A DNA stretch of 54,622 bases from Vulcanimicrobiota bacterium. Lineage in GTDB: Bacteria; Vulcanimicrobiota; Vulcanimicrobiia; Vulcanimicrobiales; Vulcanimicrobiaceae. Below the pieces are notes generated by a model. That model made no database searches, had not been told where the DNA came from, and was given only the letters and a program-made list of their open reading frames with translations. The stretch covers positions 1 to 54,622 of the forward strand of contig PLTN01000140.1 in NCBI GenBank assembly GCA_003164495.1, given 5' to 3'. Of this stretch, positions 40,913 through 52,771 are shown in pieces. The position numbers were made by a program, and so were the translations under genes. The stretch's first letter is position 1, and each line of letters opens with the position of its first letter.

Positions 40913-41634
40913 GAGCGTCCAAGATTTTCGCTTCGCGCGGCCAGGCTCCGCCAGCGCACGTGCACCGACGTTCCGCCCGCGGGGTTGGACTCGATCGTCA
41001 TGTCGTCGGCCAGCTCGCGGACGAGGTGCAAGCCACGTCCGCTCTCGGCCAGCGTGTCGGGGGCTCGCAACGCCGAAGGCAGCCCACCGTACCAGCCCAG
41101 CGAATACCGGGTGCCGGAAAACGCGCTGTTGGCCAACGTCTGGCAGAAGTACAACAGCGCCACCACGGTGAGCCAGGTCTGCGTCACCGTTCGCAGGCCG
41201 CTCGCGGCGAGCATCAACATCGCGGCCAGCGCCGTGACGATGTTCAGCGGCAGAATCGCACGGTTGAAAAACGCGCTCGCGTGCGTGCCCGTCAACAGTC
41301 CCGTCGGCGAAAACACGTGCGGAAACGTCAGCATGTAGCTCAGCGTGAGCACCGCGGCCGACGCATAGGCGAGCGACAAGAGGGCGAGCTGTGATTGCCG
41401 CGCGACGCGGTACTGCACGTAGAACAGCACGGCGGTCAGAATTTGCGCCAGAACGGCGGCGCTCAGGACGGCCGGAACGAATGCCGCCGTCGGCACGTAG
41501 TGCGCGGTGCTGAACGGGACCAGCGCGACGAACGCGATGAGTATGCCGCCCGCGACCCAGGGTGCAACAATCCGGTCTTTCCGAGAAGCCGGAGCCGTCG
41601 CGATATTCTCCATCGCGCGGACGTCGAACGCCAT
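40909..41634 (-). CDS. MASE4-like membrane domain joined to the tail of a HATPase, probably internally deleted
   Basis: A 241-residue reading from ATG 41634. Residues 28-180 form about five to six membrane segments with MASE4-type motifs (TLSYMLTFPHVFSPTGLL, AFSGTRYSLGWYGG). Residues 185-230 then are only the end of a GHKL ATPase: PDTLAESGRGLHLVRELAD, a G2 box, and NPAGGTSVHVRW. The N box and G1 box that precede the G2 box in the intact anti-sigma proteins here (GEALANA..., DRGVGF) are absent. The simplest view is an in-frame deletion of several hundred bases between the membrane and kinase parts. As it stands it cannot bind ATP. Confidence 0.72.
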   Translation of the reverse strand: MAFDVRAMENIATAPASRKDRIVAPWVAGGILIAFVALVPFSTAHYVPTAAFVPAVLSAAVLAQILTAVLFYVQYRVARQSQLALLSLAYASAAVLTLSYMLTFPHVFSPTGLLTGTHASAFFNRAILPLNIVTALAAMLMLAASGLRTVTQTWLTVVALLYFCQTLANSAFSGTRYSLGWYGGLPSALRAPDTLAESGRGLHLVRELADDMTIESNPAGGTSVHVRWRSLAARSENLGRS

Positions 41635-41705
41635 TCCGCTACGTTCGCGTCATGGCGGGCTTACCATGGCACGCCCCCGCGGCGTGCCCGGGCCGTACTA
41701 GCGGT

Positions 41706-41909
41706 CTAGCCGACGAGAGAAAACGTCGCGGCGTGCTTCGCGCACGGCTTACAGACGTAATCGGTGCCCGTGCCCTCGGCACGGCAACCGCAGACCCAAC
41801 TCAGCTTATACGTCATGATCGTCGCGCCGGCGACGGAGTCCATCTCCATCGATGACGGCTCGCCCAGACGCGAGTTCAACAGGGAGGACGTCGTGCGGAC
41901 CGTTGTCAT
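41706..41909 (-). CDS. Small Cys-rich (zinc-ribbon-like) protein, unknown function
   Basis: A 67-residue protein starting at ATG 41909 with a good TTAGGAAG ribosome site nine bases upstream. The C-terminal third reads LSWVCGCRAEGTGTDYVCKP followed by CAKH: a CxC and a CxxC 14 residues apart, consistent with a four-Cys metal site. It has no recognised family. It lies after metE and two stem-loops, and upstream of the MASE4/DyP genes on the same strand. Confidence 0.55.
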   Translation of the reverse strand: MTTVRTTSSLLNSRLGEPSSMEMDSVAGATIMTYKLSWVCGCRAEGTGTDYVCKPCAKHAATFSLVG

Positions 41910-41943
41910 GACTTCCTTAGGTTGGCACGAAACGCGGCGCGTT

Positions 41944-41984
41944 TCAAGCCCTTTACTGAGGCTTGATTGACCGGCGCCCGCCGG
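41944..41984. repeat. Two adjacent stem-loops between metE and the small Cys-rich gene
   Basis: TCAAGCC (41944-41950) pairs with GGCTTGA (41960-41966) around nine bases; CCGGCGCCCGCCGG (41971-41984) is a second, perfect 6-bp palindrome. Both lie in the 130-base gap and would be in the leader of the small Cys-rich gene. They could terminate metE transcription or form a regulatory leader; I can assign no known riboswitch. Confidence 0.45.
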
Positions 41985-42039
41985 CTTGGCCATTCAGCTG
42001 GAGAGCCGCCCGCGGGGTCGACAAAAGAAGGACGTTTCA

Positions 42040-46008
<3,969 letters not shown>

Positions 46009-46048
46009 CCGCTTACCGCGGAACGTGGCTGGGTACAAGCTTAGAACG

Positions 46049-46468
46049 ATGTTGACGTACCGGGCAAGGCTGCCGCGCGGGTTCAACTCCGTGCGGCAAG
46101 CCCGGTACGCTCTTCGAACGTTTGCCGAAACGTGCGGCTTCCGCGATACACCGCTCGCCGATGTCGAAAACGCAGCCGGCGAAGCGCTTGCCAACGCGGC
46201 CGAACATGGCGACAGTGAAGGTTCGCCGGGCTTCGACGTATCGGCGATGTTCGACGGTGACCGCTTGGTGATCGAGATCGAGGATCATGGCCGCGGCTTT
46301 GACGCCTCGGCCGAGCTCGCACGGCCCACGCCGGACGCCGAGGGCTATCGCGGCTTCGGCATCTTCCTCATGCGCACGCTGATGGACGAAGTTGCCTACA
46401 ACGAGCGCGGCTCACGCATCCAGCTTACCAAGCGGCTCGACGATCGCCCATTTACTTCTTCTCGCTGA
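46049..46468 (+). CDS. RsbW-like anti-sigma factor (HATPase)
   Basis: A 139-residue GHKL ATPase protein: N box VENAAGEALANAAEHGDS, G1 IEIEDHGRGFDAS, G2 region YRGFGIFLMRTLMDEV. Like the protein at 3704-4174 it has no attached sensor domain and no adjacent STAS or sigma gene, so its partner is unknown. ATG at 46049 is used; a GTG eight codons upstream (46025) would add a few residues. Its last 17 bases overlap the convergent PEP mutase-family gene. Confidence 0.84.
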   Translation: MLTYRARLPRGFNSVRQARYALRTFAETCGFRDTPLADVENAAGEALANAAEHGDSEGSPGFDVSAMFDGDRLVIEIEDHGRGFDASAELARPTPDAEGYRGFGIFLMRTLMDEVAYNERGSRIQLTKRLDDRPFTSSR

Positions 46469-47426
46469 ACGGCTCGTGACCCCAGGTATGCTCGTAGTCG
46501 CGCTGCTGCGAGGCGGGCACGAAGCGTTCGAGTTCACGGATGCGCGCGTTACCGGTGATCGTACGGTGGTTGACCCTGCCCCATTTGCCCGCGTTTGAAC
46601 GTGCGGCGTGGTCGGCGAGCGCCGGTGTTCCGCGATCGTGGAAGTCGTTGAGCAATTCCCATGCGCCTTGCGCACCGGAAGTCGCCGCGAGCGTCGGATA
46701 GAGCGCGATGCGTACGCCGAGCTCGGCGTACTCTTCGATCGTCGGCGCGGCCTCGACCGTGCCGCCCCAAATCGTGAGAACGGGACCGGGAACCTCGCGG
46801 CACACCGTGCGCAGCTCTTCGCGGGATTGCACGGAGTTCAACCACACGAGATCCGCGCCGCCGTCGCGCACGTAGGCAATGCAGCGTTCCAGCGTCGATT
46901 CGAACGTACCGCCTTCGGCTCCAAGTTCATCGCACCGCGCGCAGATCACGAAAGACGGATCGATCTCGTCGCGCGCTTCGACCGCAGCCCGGATCTTGCC
47001 GACCGCTTCATCGATCGGGATGCAGCGCCGTCCGGCGAGCGTGCCCGATTTTTTCGGCGCTTCCTGATCCTCGATCTGCATGCCGGCAACGCCCGACCGA
47101 ATCACTTCCCCGACCGTATAATGCACGTTGACCGCATTGCCGAATCCGGTGTCCGCGTCGACCAGAATCGGGATCGTGGTACGCGCGGCGATGTGCCGCA
47201 CGTGGTCGACGAGATCGCGCAAACCCATGATGCCGTTGTCGGGCACGCCGAGCAGAAACGCCGACATCTGCGAACCGGCGACGAAGAAGCACTCGAAGCC
47301 GATCTCCTGGCACATGCGCGCGTAGAATGGGCTGAAGCCGCCCGGCATCACGGTCACCCCGGGCCGTGAGAGAATTTCGCGGAACGCCAGCCGCGCAGTA
47401 CGTGGATCATTGTCATTCGCTGCCAT
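46452..47426 (-). CDS. Isocitrate lyase / PEP mutase superfamily enzyme
   Basis: A 324-residue member of the family that cleaves C-C bonds in methylisocitrate, dimethylmalate or oxaloacetate. Visible: MPGGFSPFYARMCQEIGFEC, VAGSQMSAFLLGVPDNGIMG, ILVDADTGFGNAVNVHYTV (Mg-binding DADTGFG) and MQIEDQEAPKKSGTLAGRRC. The catalytic Cys of the KKCGH loop in isocitrate lyases is Ser here (KKSG), so an ordinary lyase mechanism is doubtful; oxaloacetate decarboxylases and PEP mutases also lack it. Divergent from the TcuA-like gene by 59 bases. Confidence 0.85.
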   Translation of the reverse strand: MAANDNDPRTARLAFREILSRPGVTVMPGGFSPFYARMCQEIGFECFFVAGSQMSAFLLGVPDNGIMGLRDLVDHVRHIAARTTIPILVDADTGFGNAVNVHYTVGEVIRSGVAGMQIEDQEAPKKSGTLAGRRCIPIDEAVGKIRAAVEARDEIDPSFVICARCDELGAEGGTFESTLERCIAYVRDGGADLVWLNSVQSREELRTVCREVPGPVLTIWGGTVEAAPTIEEYAELGVRIALYPTLAATSGAQGAWELLNDFHDRGTPALADHAARSNAGKWGRVNHRTITGNARIRELERFVPASQQRDYEHTWGHEPFSEKK

Positions 47427-47485
47427 GAGGGCGCATTCTCGCGCCGGTTCGCGGAATGCCTTCGCGCGCGGCGAAGGTCGCGCGG

Positions 47486-48883
47486 ATGGATGAGCCTGCT
47501 CTTGACGTGGTCGTGGTGGGACACGGTGCGGCCGGCCTCGCGGCGGCGCTGGCTGCTGCGGAAGCCGGCGGCCGGAAAGCCCGCGTGCTGCTCATCGAGC
47601 GTGCTCCGCAGGCGATGCGCGGCGGCAACACGCGCTGGAGTCCGTCATATATGCGACTCGAAGCGCCCGACCGTCTTGCCCCGCGCTTCATTGAAGATAT
47701 GCTCGAAACGTCGGGTGGCCGTTCGGACCCGGCCTACATCCGCCGGCTCGCCGCCGAAGCCGCCCCGGCGCTCGCGTGGCTGCAGGGCCACGGCATAACG
47801 TTCGATCGGCCGCCCAACTATTTCCTGACCGCGGCGGCGCCGCGCATCCAGCCGGTCGGCGCCGGGGCAGCGATCGTCGAAGCGCTCGCGCGCGCGGCCG
47901 AAGCGGCCGGAGTCACCTTCGCCTACGACACGGATGCACGCTCGATCGAACTCGCCGCCGACGGCACGGTTGCGGCCGTTCACGCAAGCACGTCCGGCGG
48001 AGCGGTCCGCCGCATTGCCGCGCACGCGCTCGTGCTCGCCTGCGGCGGCTTCGAGTGCGACCCGATTGCGATGCGCGAGCATCTCGGCGCGGGCGCCGAG
48101 AGCATCCGCCCGATCACCGCTGGCACGGCCTACAATACGGGCGGTGGAATTCGCATGGCGCTCGCGGCCGGCGCGCGCACCGCGGGCGATTGGAACGGCA
48201 TGCACGTCGAGCCTGTCGATCCGCGCAGCGAACGGCCGGAACCCGTCGTGTTGACCTATCCGTACGGCATCGTCGTCGATCGGCACGGCCGGCGGTTCTT
48301 CGACGAAGGCGGCGGACGCGTCGACGAAACGTGGGAGACGCTGGCGCGGACGATCCACTTCGAAGCGCCCGGCCGGATCGCTTATGCGATCTTCGACGCA
48401 TCGCTCGAGGATATTCCGGATTACGGCCGCGCCGTGTGCACCGATCGGGAACCGCTGCGCGCCGCGACGATCACCGGACTCGCCGCCGCGCTCGAGATCG
48501 ACGCCGGCGGTCTCGCCCGGACGGTCGCCGCCTACAACGCCGCCGCGCCGGCCGATGCCGGCCGCTTCGAGGCGACGCGCACGGATGGTCTCGCTACCAA
48601 CGGCCTCACACCGCCCAAATCCAATTGGGCGCGCCGCATCGAGCGCGCGCCGTTCAGTGCCTATCCGCTGGTCTGCGCGATCTGCTACACCTTCGGCGGC
48701 ATCGCGACCGATGCCGAAGCGCGCGTCCTCGGTGCGAACGGAATCATTCCCGGCCTCTTTGCAGCGGGCGAGATCACCGGCCAGTTTTACGGCAAAGCGC
48801 CGGGCGGCACGTCGGTCCTGCGGGCGCTGGTTTTCGGACGCATCGCGGGCAAGCGTGCGTTTGATCGGCGCATAAACGGGTAA
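47486..48883 (+). CDS. FAD-dependent tricarballylate dehydrogenase-like (TcuA/fumarate reductase family)
   Basis: A 465-residue flavoprotein: LDVVVVGHGAAGLAAALAAA (GxGxxG), ERAPQAMRGGNTRWSPSYMR, LACGGFECDPIAMREHLG, NTGGGIRMALAAGARTAGDW, and C-terminal PGLFAAGEITGQFYGKAPGG. TcuA oxidises tricarballylate to cis-aconitate; similar enzymes act on other di- and tricarboxylates or steroids. The partner TcuB and transporter TcuC are not adjacent. ATG at 47486. The divergent PEP mutase-family lyase suggests a small carboxylate-breakdown pair. Confidence 0.87.
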   Translation: MDEPALDVVVVGHGAAGLAAALAAAEAGGRKARVLLIERAPQAMRGGNTRWSPSYMRLEAPDRLAPRFIEDMLETSGGRSDPAYIRRLAAEAAPALAWLQGHGITFDRPPNYFLTAAAPRIQPVGAGAAIVEALARAAEAAGVTFAYDTDARSIELAADGTVAAVHASTSGGAVRRIAAHALVLACGGFECDPIAMREHLGAGAESIRPITAGTAYNTGGGIRMALAAGARTAGDWNGMHVEPVDPRSERPEPVVLTYPYGIVVDRHGRRFFDEGGGRVDETWETLARTIHFEAPGRIAYAIFDASLEDIPDYGRAVCTDREPLRAATITGLAAALEIDAGGLARTVAAYNAAAPADAGRFEATRTDGLATNGLTPPKSNWARRIERAPFSAYPLVCAICYTFGGIATDAEARVLGANGIIPGLFAAGEITGQFYGKAPGGTSVLRALVFGRIAGKRAFDRRING

Positions 48884-48923
48884 CGCTGCAAGTAATCAAC
48901 CGCTGCCCATCTGGAGGTTTTTC

Positions 48924-49244
48924 ATGGCGGCTCGAAAGTCTGCAGCTAAAAAGAAAACAGCCAAGCCCGTCGCACGTGCGAAGAAGGTCGCGAAGCGCGT
49001 GGCCTCGACCGCCAAGAAGGCGACCAGCTCGGTCAAGAAAGTCGCGAAGAAGGCGTCGAAGGCGGCGCACACCGCAACGCGCCGCGCGACCAAACTCGGC
49101 AGCACGCTCGAAACGGTCGGCCGTTTGATCGAAGGCGGGGCGTCCGCAGTGGAAACGACACTGAACGCGGTCGAAAAACGCGGCGGCGCGCGCAAGAAGA
49201 CGGCCAAGAAAACAACCGCAAAAAAGACCTCTCGCAAGAAATAG
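48924..49244 (+). CDS. Lys/Ala-rich histone H1-like DNA-binding protein
   Basis: A 106-residue strongly basic protein made of AAKK, AKKV and KKTAKK repeats at both ends around a short non-repetitive core (TLETVGRLIEGGASAVETTL). GGAGG at 48913-48917 lies six bases before the ATG. Bacterial proteins of this composition (AlgP-, HupS-tail-like, H1 homologues) bind nucleic acid non-specifically. The lysine repeats may also vary in copy number between strains. Confidence 0.82.
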   Translation: MAARKSAAKKKTAKPVARAKKVAKRVASTAKKATSSVKKVAKKASKAAHTATRRATKLGSTLETVGRLIEGGASAVETTLNAVEKRGGARKKTAKKTTAKKTSRKK

Positions 49245-49364
49245 CGCCGACTCCGGATACGAGCCCGTGGCGCTTCCTCGAATACACGCCCCACGGCGCT
49301 CGGCTCGGAATGGTCAGGGTATTACAGTAGTTCGTTTCCCGTTGTCGGGGGGTGCGGAAGCCAT

Positions 49365-49985
49365 CTACGACGATCCGCTTTCGCTGGTCGCGGCGATGCG
49401 GATTTCGTGACGCGCATACTCGAACGCTAGCAGCATGAAGCCCGCGAACATGATGGCGCTGCCGCCGATCCACATCAGCTCACCGCCGGCCTGCTGATCG
49501 GCCAGCGCGCCGCCGCCGCAGATCCGAACGTAGTGCGCATACAGCGGCACGCGGCCGGAGTAGAGCACGAACCCGAGAAAGCCGGTAAGCGGCATCGCCA
49601 GGAACACATAGCCGAGCCGTGCGGCGTGCGAGAGCCGCTGCGGATCGAATACCGGCGCCCACATCAGGAATCCGGCGGTCAGAAACAGCGCCTGCACCAG
49701 CACGTTGACGAGTATGCTTTCGAGCGATGCTTCGAACAACGGACCGAAATGGATGCCCCAGATGATCGCGAGCGACGCGAAGAGCGCGAACGGCGCCGGG
49801 ATCACGCGAAACGGCCGCGCCAAGAGCGGCATACCGAAGAGCACCAGGGGCGGTACGACGTCGGTATGCACCAAGTGCTGCACCATGTGGCCGACGAGCG
49901 AACGATGCGCCCACGCATCCATGGGCGGAAGCACGGCGGCGGCCGCGATCGCGCAGCCCGCCACGAGCGCGTAGGGCGTCTTCAT
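49365..49985 (-). CDS. ctaG: CtaG-type cytochrome c oxidase assembly protein
   Basis: A 206-residue integral membrane protein of the Caa3_CtaG type (about six helices). Motifs: WAHRSLVGHMVQHLVHTDVV with the His-rich copper-handling segment, PPLVLFGMPLLARPFRVI, IIWGIHFGPLFEASLESI, and RLGYVFLAMPLTGFLGFVL. It helps insert copper into the oxidase encoded downstream on the divergent strand. ATG at 49985 overlaps the cytochrome c gene by four bases. A 120-base gap without genes separates it from the convergent H1-like gene. Confidence 0.85.
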   Translation of the reverse strand: MKTPYALVAGCAIAAAAVLPPMDAWAHRSLVGHMVQHLVHTDVVPPLVLFGMPLLARPFRVIPAPFALFASLAIIWGIHFGPLFEASLESILVNVLVQALFLTAGFLMWAPVFDPQRLSHAARLGYVFLAMPLTGFLGFVLYSGRVPLYAHYVRICGGGALADQQAGGELMWIGGSAIMFAGFMLLAFEYARHEIRIAATSESGSS

Positions 49986-50689
49986 CCGCTTCGCCCACCT
50001 GATTCACGTCGCCAAAAACCGAATACGAACGCGATGAGCACCACGATTGCAAGGTATCCCAACGCGCCTTCCGGCACCGGCCCCGTCGACGAAGACGGAA
50101 TTCCGCTCCCCGGTTGCCCGGACTGCATCAAGAGGACGTACCCGGCGAGATCGTCGAGCTCCGACTGCGAAAACTGTTGCTCGCCGAAGCGCGGCATCTC
50201 GCCCGGACCGGCGCGCACGGCATCGGCGACCTCTTCGATCGTGGCCGCGTGGAGCGCGGGTGCCCAGTCGGCGCGGCCGATGCTTCCGCCCGTGCCGCCG
50301 ACACCATGACACTGTTGGCAGTTGACCGCGTAGAGCTCACGCCCGCGATCGGCATTCCGTCCGGCGACGACCTGCGGCAATGCCGGACCGCCCGCCACCA
50401 CCGGCGCGAGATACGCTTCGAGCGCGCGGATCTGCGCGAGCGGTAACTGCTGCCCTGCGCGCTCGTCGCGGTGCTCGACCTCTATCCACGGGACGGCGGC
50501 TGGCATGCGCCCGGTGGACAAATAGAAATCCACGTCGGCGAGCCCGACGCGGCGCAGCGACGGACCGTCGGGCGAACCCCATTGCTGCGCGCCATGACAT
50601 GATGCGCACTTTTGCGCGTAGAGCTCGGCGCCGGACGGCGTTGCGCCGAGCACCGCCGCCAATAACACCGGCAACGCGAATATCAGCAT
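49982..50689 (-). CDS. Di-haem cytochrome c with C-terminal membrane anchor (QcrC-like)
   Basis: A 235-residue cytochrome with two haem c sites, CASCHG (near 28) and CQQCHG (near 124), a signal-like N-terminus (LIFALPVLLAAVLGATPSGA) and a C-terminal helix (LGYLAIVVLIAFVFGFW). The sixth ligands are probably Met in GRMPAAVPW and GEMPRFGEQ. The topology is that of QcrC in actinobacterial bc complexes, which passes electrons to the oxidase without a free cytochrome c. ATG at 50689; four bases after cytochrome b. Confidence 0.88.
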   Translation of the reverse strand: MLIFALPVLLAAVLGATPSGAELYAQKCASCHGAQQWGSPDGPSLRRVGLADVDFYLSTGRMPAAVPWIEVEHRDERAGQQLPLAQIRALEAYLAPVVAGGPALPQVVAGRNADRGRELYAVNCQQCHGVGGTGGSIGRADWAPALHAATIEEVADAVRAGPGEMPRFGEQQFSQSELDDLAGYVLLMQSGQPGSGIPSSSTGPVPEGALGYLAIVVLIAFVFGFWRRESGGRSG

Positions 50690-50693
50690 GGCA

Positions 50694-52022
50694 TCAACCG
50701 GCCTGCGGCTCTTCCTCGTCGTAACCGCCGCGATCGTTGCGCACGAGCATTACCACATCGGGTGGCGGCGCTCCGCCGGCCGGCACACGCGCGCGCATTT
50801 CCGCCGCAATGCGCGCGGCGAGTACTCCGACCAGTAGCGGACCTGCGAAGAGCAGGATCCGGTACGCCCACACCAGCGTGTCGAGACGCACGTGGAGCGT
50901 TGCCGCCGTTTGATCGTCACCGGCGGCAATCGTCAGCAGCAGCCCGTCGAAGATCAACGCGGCGCCTACGCCGACGCGCAACGGAACGCGCGAGGGCGGC
51001 TCGAGGACGTCGTGCGCCGCACGATCGCCGGTCAGTCGCGCTTCGATGATCGGCCAGAGCAGCAAGAACAGAAACGTGACCGTCGGCAGCACGAGTCCGG
51101 GCCAGAACACCGGCGGGATCGGGTGACCCGCGATGCGCAGTTCCGTCGACGGCCCCAACCGCAGCGCGCCTTCCAAAAACGCCGCATACCAATCCGGCAC
51201 GGCGCCGTTCATCACGATCCATGTCCGGTACGGTCCGTAGTCGGCGACCGGATTGATCTCGAAGAACGTTGCCAGCAGCGCCAGAACGGCCAAGGTTGCA
51301 CCGAGCGCCGCCAGCGTGCGCAAGGCGTAATCGGGCCAGAATCGCCGCCCCACCACGTGCTCGGGGTCGGGCACGAATTGGGTGTGCTTCTGATAGATCA
51401 CCAAGAACAGGTGCAGTCCGAGCAGCGCACCGATTGCAACCGGCAGAAAGTAGACGTGCAACGTGTAAAGATGCGTGGTAAGCTGCGCGCCCGGAAAATC
51501 GTCGCCGCCCACGAACACGTTCGCCGCCCACCGGCCGATCAGCGGGATGGACAGCGCGACGCTGTAGGCGATGCGTAAGCCCGTCCCCGAGAGCCCGTCG
51601 TTCGGCAGCGAGTAGCCCGTGAAACCGGTAAACGATGCCAGCGCCAGCATGCACAGGCCGACCATCCAGTTCAGCTCGCGCGGACGCCGAAACGCGCCGG
51701 TGAAAAAAATGCGGCCCATGTGCACCAGGATCGCGGCGACGAAACACACCGCGGCCCAATGGTGGATCTGCCGGATGACGTAGCCGATCGGGTGATGGCG
51801 GTCGGCCAGCGCCAACACCGATACGTACGCGTTCTCCGAACTCGCATCGAACGCAAACGTCAACCAGACCCCGGTTGCGACGAGCACCATAAAGAAGTAC
51901 AACGCGAACTCGCCGAGATAGAACGACCAGTGGTCCGGATAGATTTTCTTGAGCGCCGCGTGCAGCAGCGCATTCGAACCGAAGCGTTCGTCCAGCCAGG
52001 CCGCCGTGCGACGCACGATCAT
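50694..52022 (-). CDS. Cytochrome b subunit of the bc complex (QcrB-like)
   Basis: A 442-residue quinol-oxidising subunit with eight or more helices. Haem-b ligands: HHWAAVCFVAAILVHMGRIF and HLYTLHVYFLPVAIGALLGL with following LHLFLVIYQK; TGYSLPNDGLSGTGLRIAYS and IPLIGRWAANVFVGGDDFPG mark the Qo region. Longer than mitochondrial-type N-terminal cytochrome b6 and with a C-terminal extension ending in an acidic tail, as in actinobacterial QcrB. ATG at 52022 overlaps the Rieske stop by four bases; stop lies four bases before the cytochrome c start. Confidence 0.9.
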   Translation of the reverse strand: MIVRRTAAWLDERFGSNALLHAALKKIYPDHWSFYLGEFALYFFMVLVATGVWLTFAFDASSENAYVSVLALADRHHPIGYVIRQIHHWAAVCFVAAILVHMGRIFFTGAFRRPRELNWMVGLCMLALASFTGFTGYSLPNDGLSGTGLRIAYSVALSIPLIGRWAANVFVGGDDFPGAQLTTHLYTLHVYFLPVAIGALLGLHLFLVIYQKHTQFVPDPEHVVGRRFWPDYALRTLAALGATLAVLALLATFFEINPVADYGPYRTWIVMNGAVPDWYAAFLEGALRLGPSTELRIAGHPIPPVFWPGLVLPTVTFLFLLLWPIIEARLTGDRAAHDVLEPPSRVPLRVGVGAALIFDGLLLTIAAGDDQTAATLHVRLDTLVWAYRILLFAGPLLVGVLAARIAAEMRARVPAGGAPPPDVVMLVRNDRGGYDEEEPQAG

Positions 52023-52771
52023 AGCACTCGGTCCCAGTCGTCGGGTCCGACCGGCGCGTCGAAATCGCCGCGCGCAATGAAAAAACCCTCGGCGTCGATA
52101 CCCAGGGCCAGGCCCGGAAGCGGCCGCGGCGCCGGACCGGAGATGTTCTTCGCGCCGTCGTTCACGTCGAAGATCGACTGATGACACGGGCAGATCAGTT
52201 GATGCGAGGCGTGCCGGTACAGCGCCACCGGGCAGCCGGCGTGCGTACAGACCTTCGAAAACGCGCGATAGCCGCCGTCGTCGCCGCGGATGAGCACGGC
52301 CGGCGCCTCGGGAATGTCGACCGCGCCTTGCGGGAATACCGTTTCGATTCCGCCCGCAGCGAGACGGTCGTGCGGGATCGGGACGCCGTTTTCGTCCACC
52401 AGCCGTACGCCGGCGCCCCAACCCGTCCGCGATGCGCGGCCGGGCTTGCGCGCGAGCGCGATGAGCGGCACGAGCCCGAGCAACGCGAACGCGCCTCCCG
52501 CCGCTAGCCACAGCCGCCCGAAAACCGGCCGCGTCAACTCGACCTCGGCCGGCAACGGCCGGGCGTGCGTCGGACCGCGCGCGACGCGCGGCTCGGTGAG
52601 ATCGCCGGGCGCGTGCAGTGCGATGGCCGCTGCGCTTGCGGCCCCGGCGAAGCCGGCAAACATCAACGCCAGCGCCCCGCCGAAGGCGCTGGGCGGCGCG
52701 CCGAATGCGGCTGCCGCAATGGCGCCGAGTGCGCCGGCTATTGCAAGCGCGAGAAAAGCGGCGACGATCAC
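52019..52771 (-). CDS. Rieske iron-sulfur protein with three membrane helices (QcrA-like)
   Basis: A 250-residue protein. The N-terminal part has three hydrophobic segments (IVAAFLALAIAGALGAIAAA, GALALMFAGFAGAASAAAIA and LWLAAGGAFALLGLVPLIAL), a feature of actinobacterial Rieske subunits, whereas most Rieske proteins have one. The [2Fe-2S] site is KVCTHAGCPVALYRH and LICPCHQSIFDV (Cys-His and Cys-His pairs). GTG at 52771 overlaps the CtaE stop (GTGA), and the stop overlaps the cytochrome b start. Confidence 0.9.
   Translation of the reverse strand: MIVAAFLALAIAGALGAIAAAAFGAPPSAFGGALALMFAGFAGAASAAAIALHAPGDLTEPRVARGPTHARPLPAEVELTRPVFGRLWLAAGGAFALLGLVPLIALARKPGRASRTGWGAGVRLVDENGVPIPHDRLAAGGIETVFPQGAVDIPEAPAVLIRGDDGGYRAFSKVCTHAGCPVALYRHASHQLICPCHQSIFDVNDGAKNISGPAPRPLPGLALGIDAEGFFIARGDFDAPVGPDDWDRVL

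Noticed and set aside
49245..49364. Terminator or small RNA in the gap between the H1-like and ctaG genes
   Set aside because: Only a weak AGCGCC/GGCGCT pair with a 20-base loop was seen; not enough to call.
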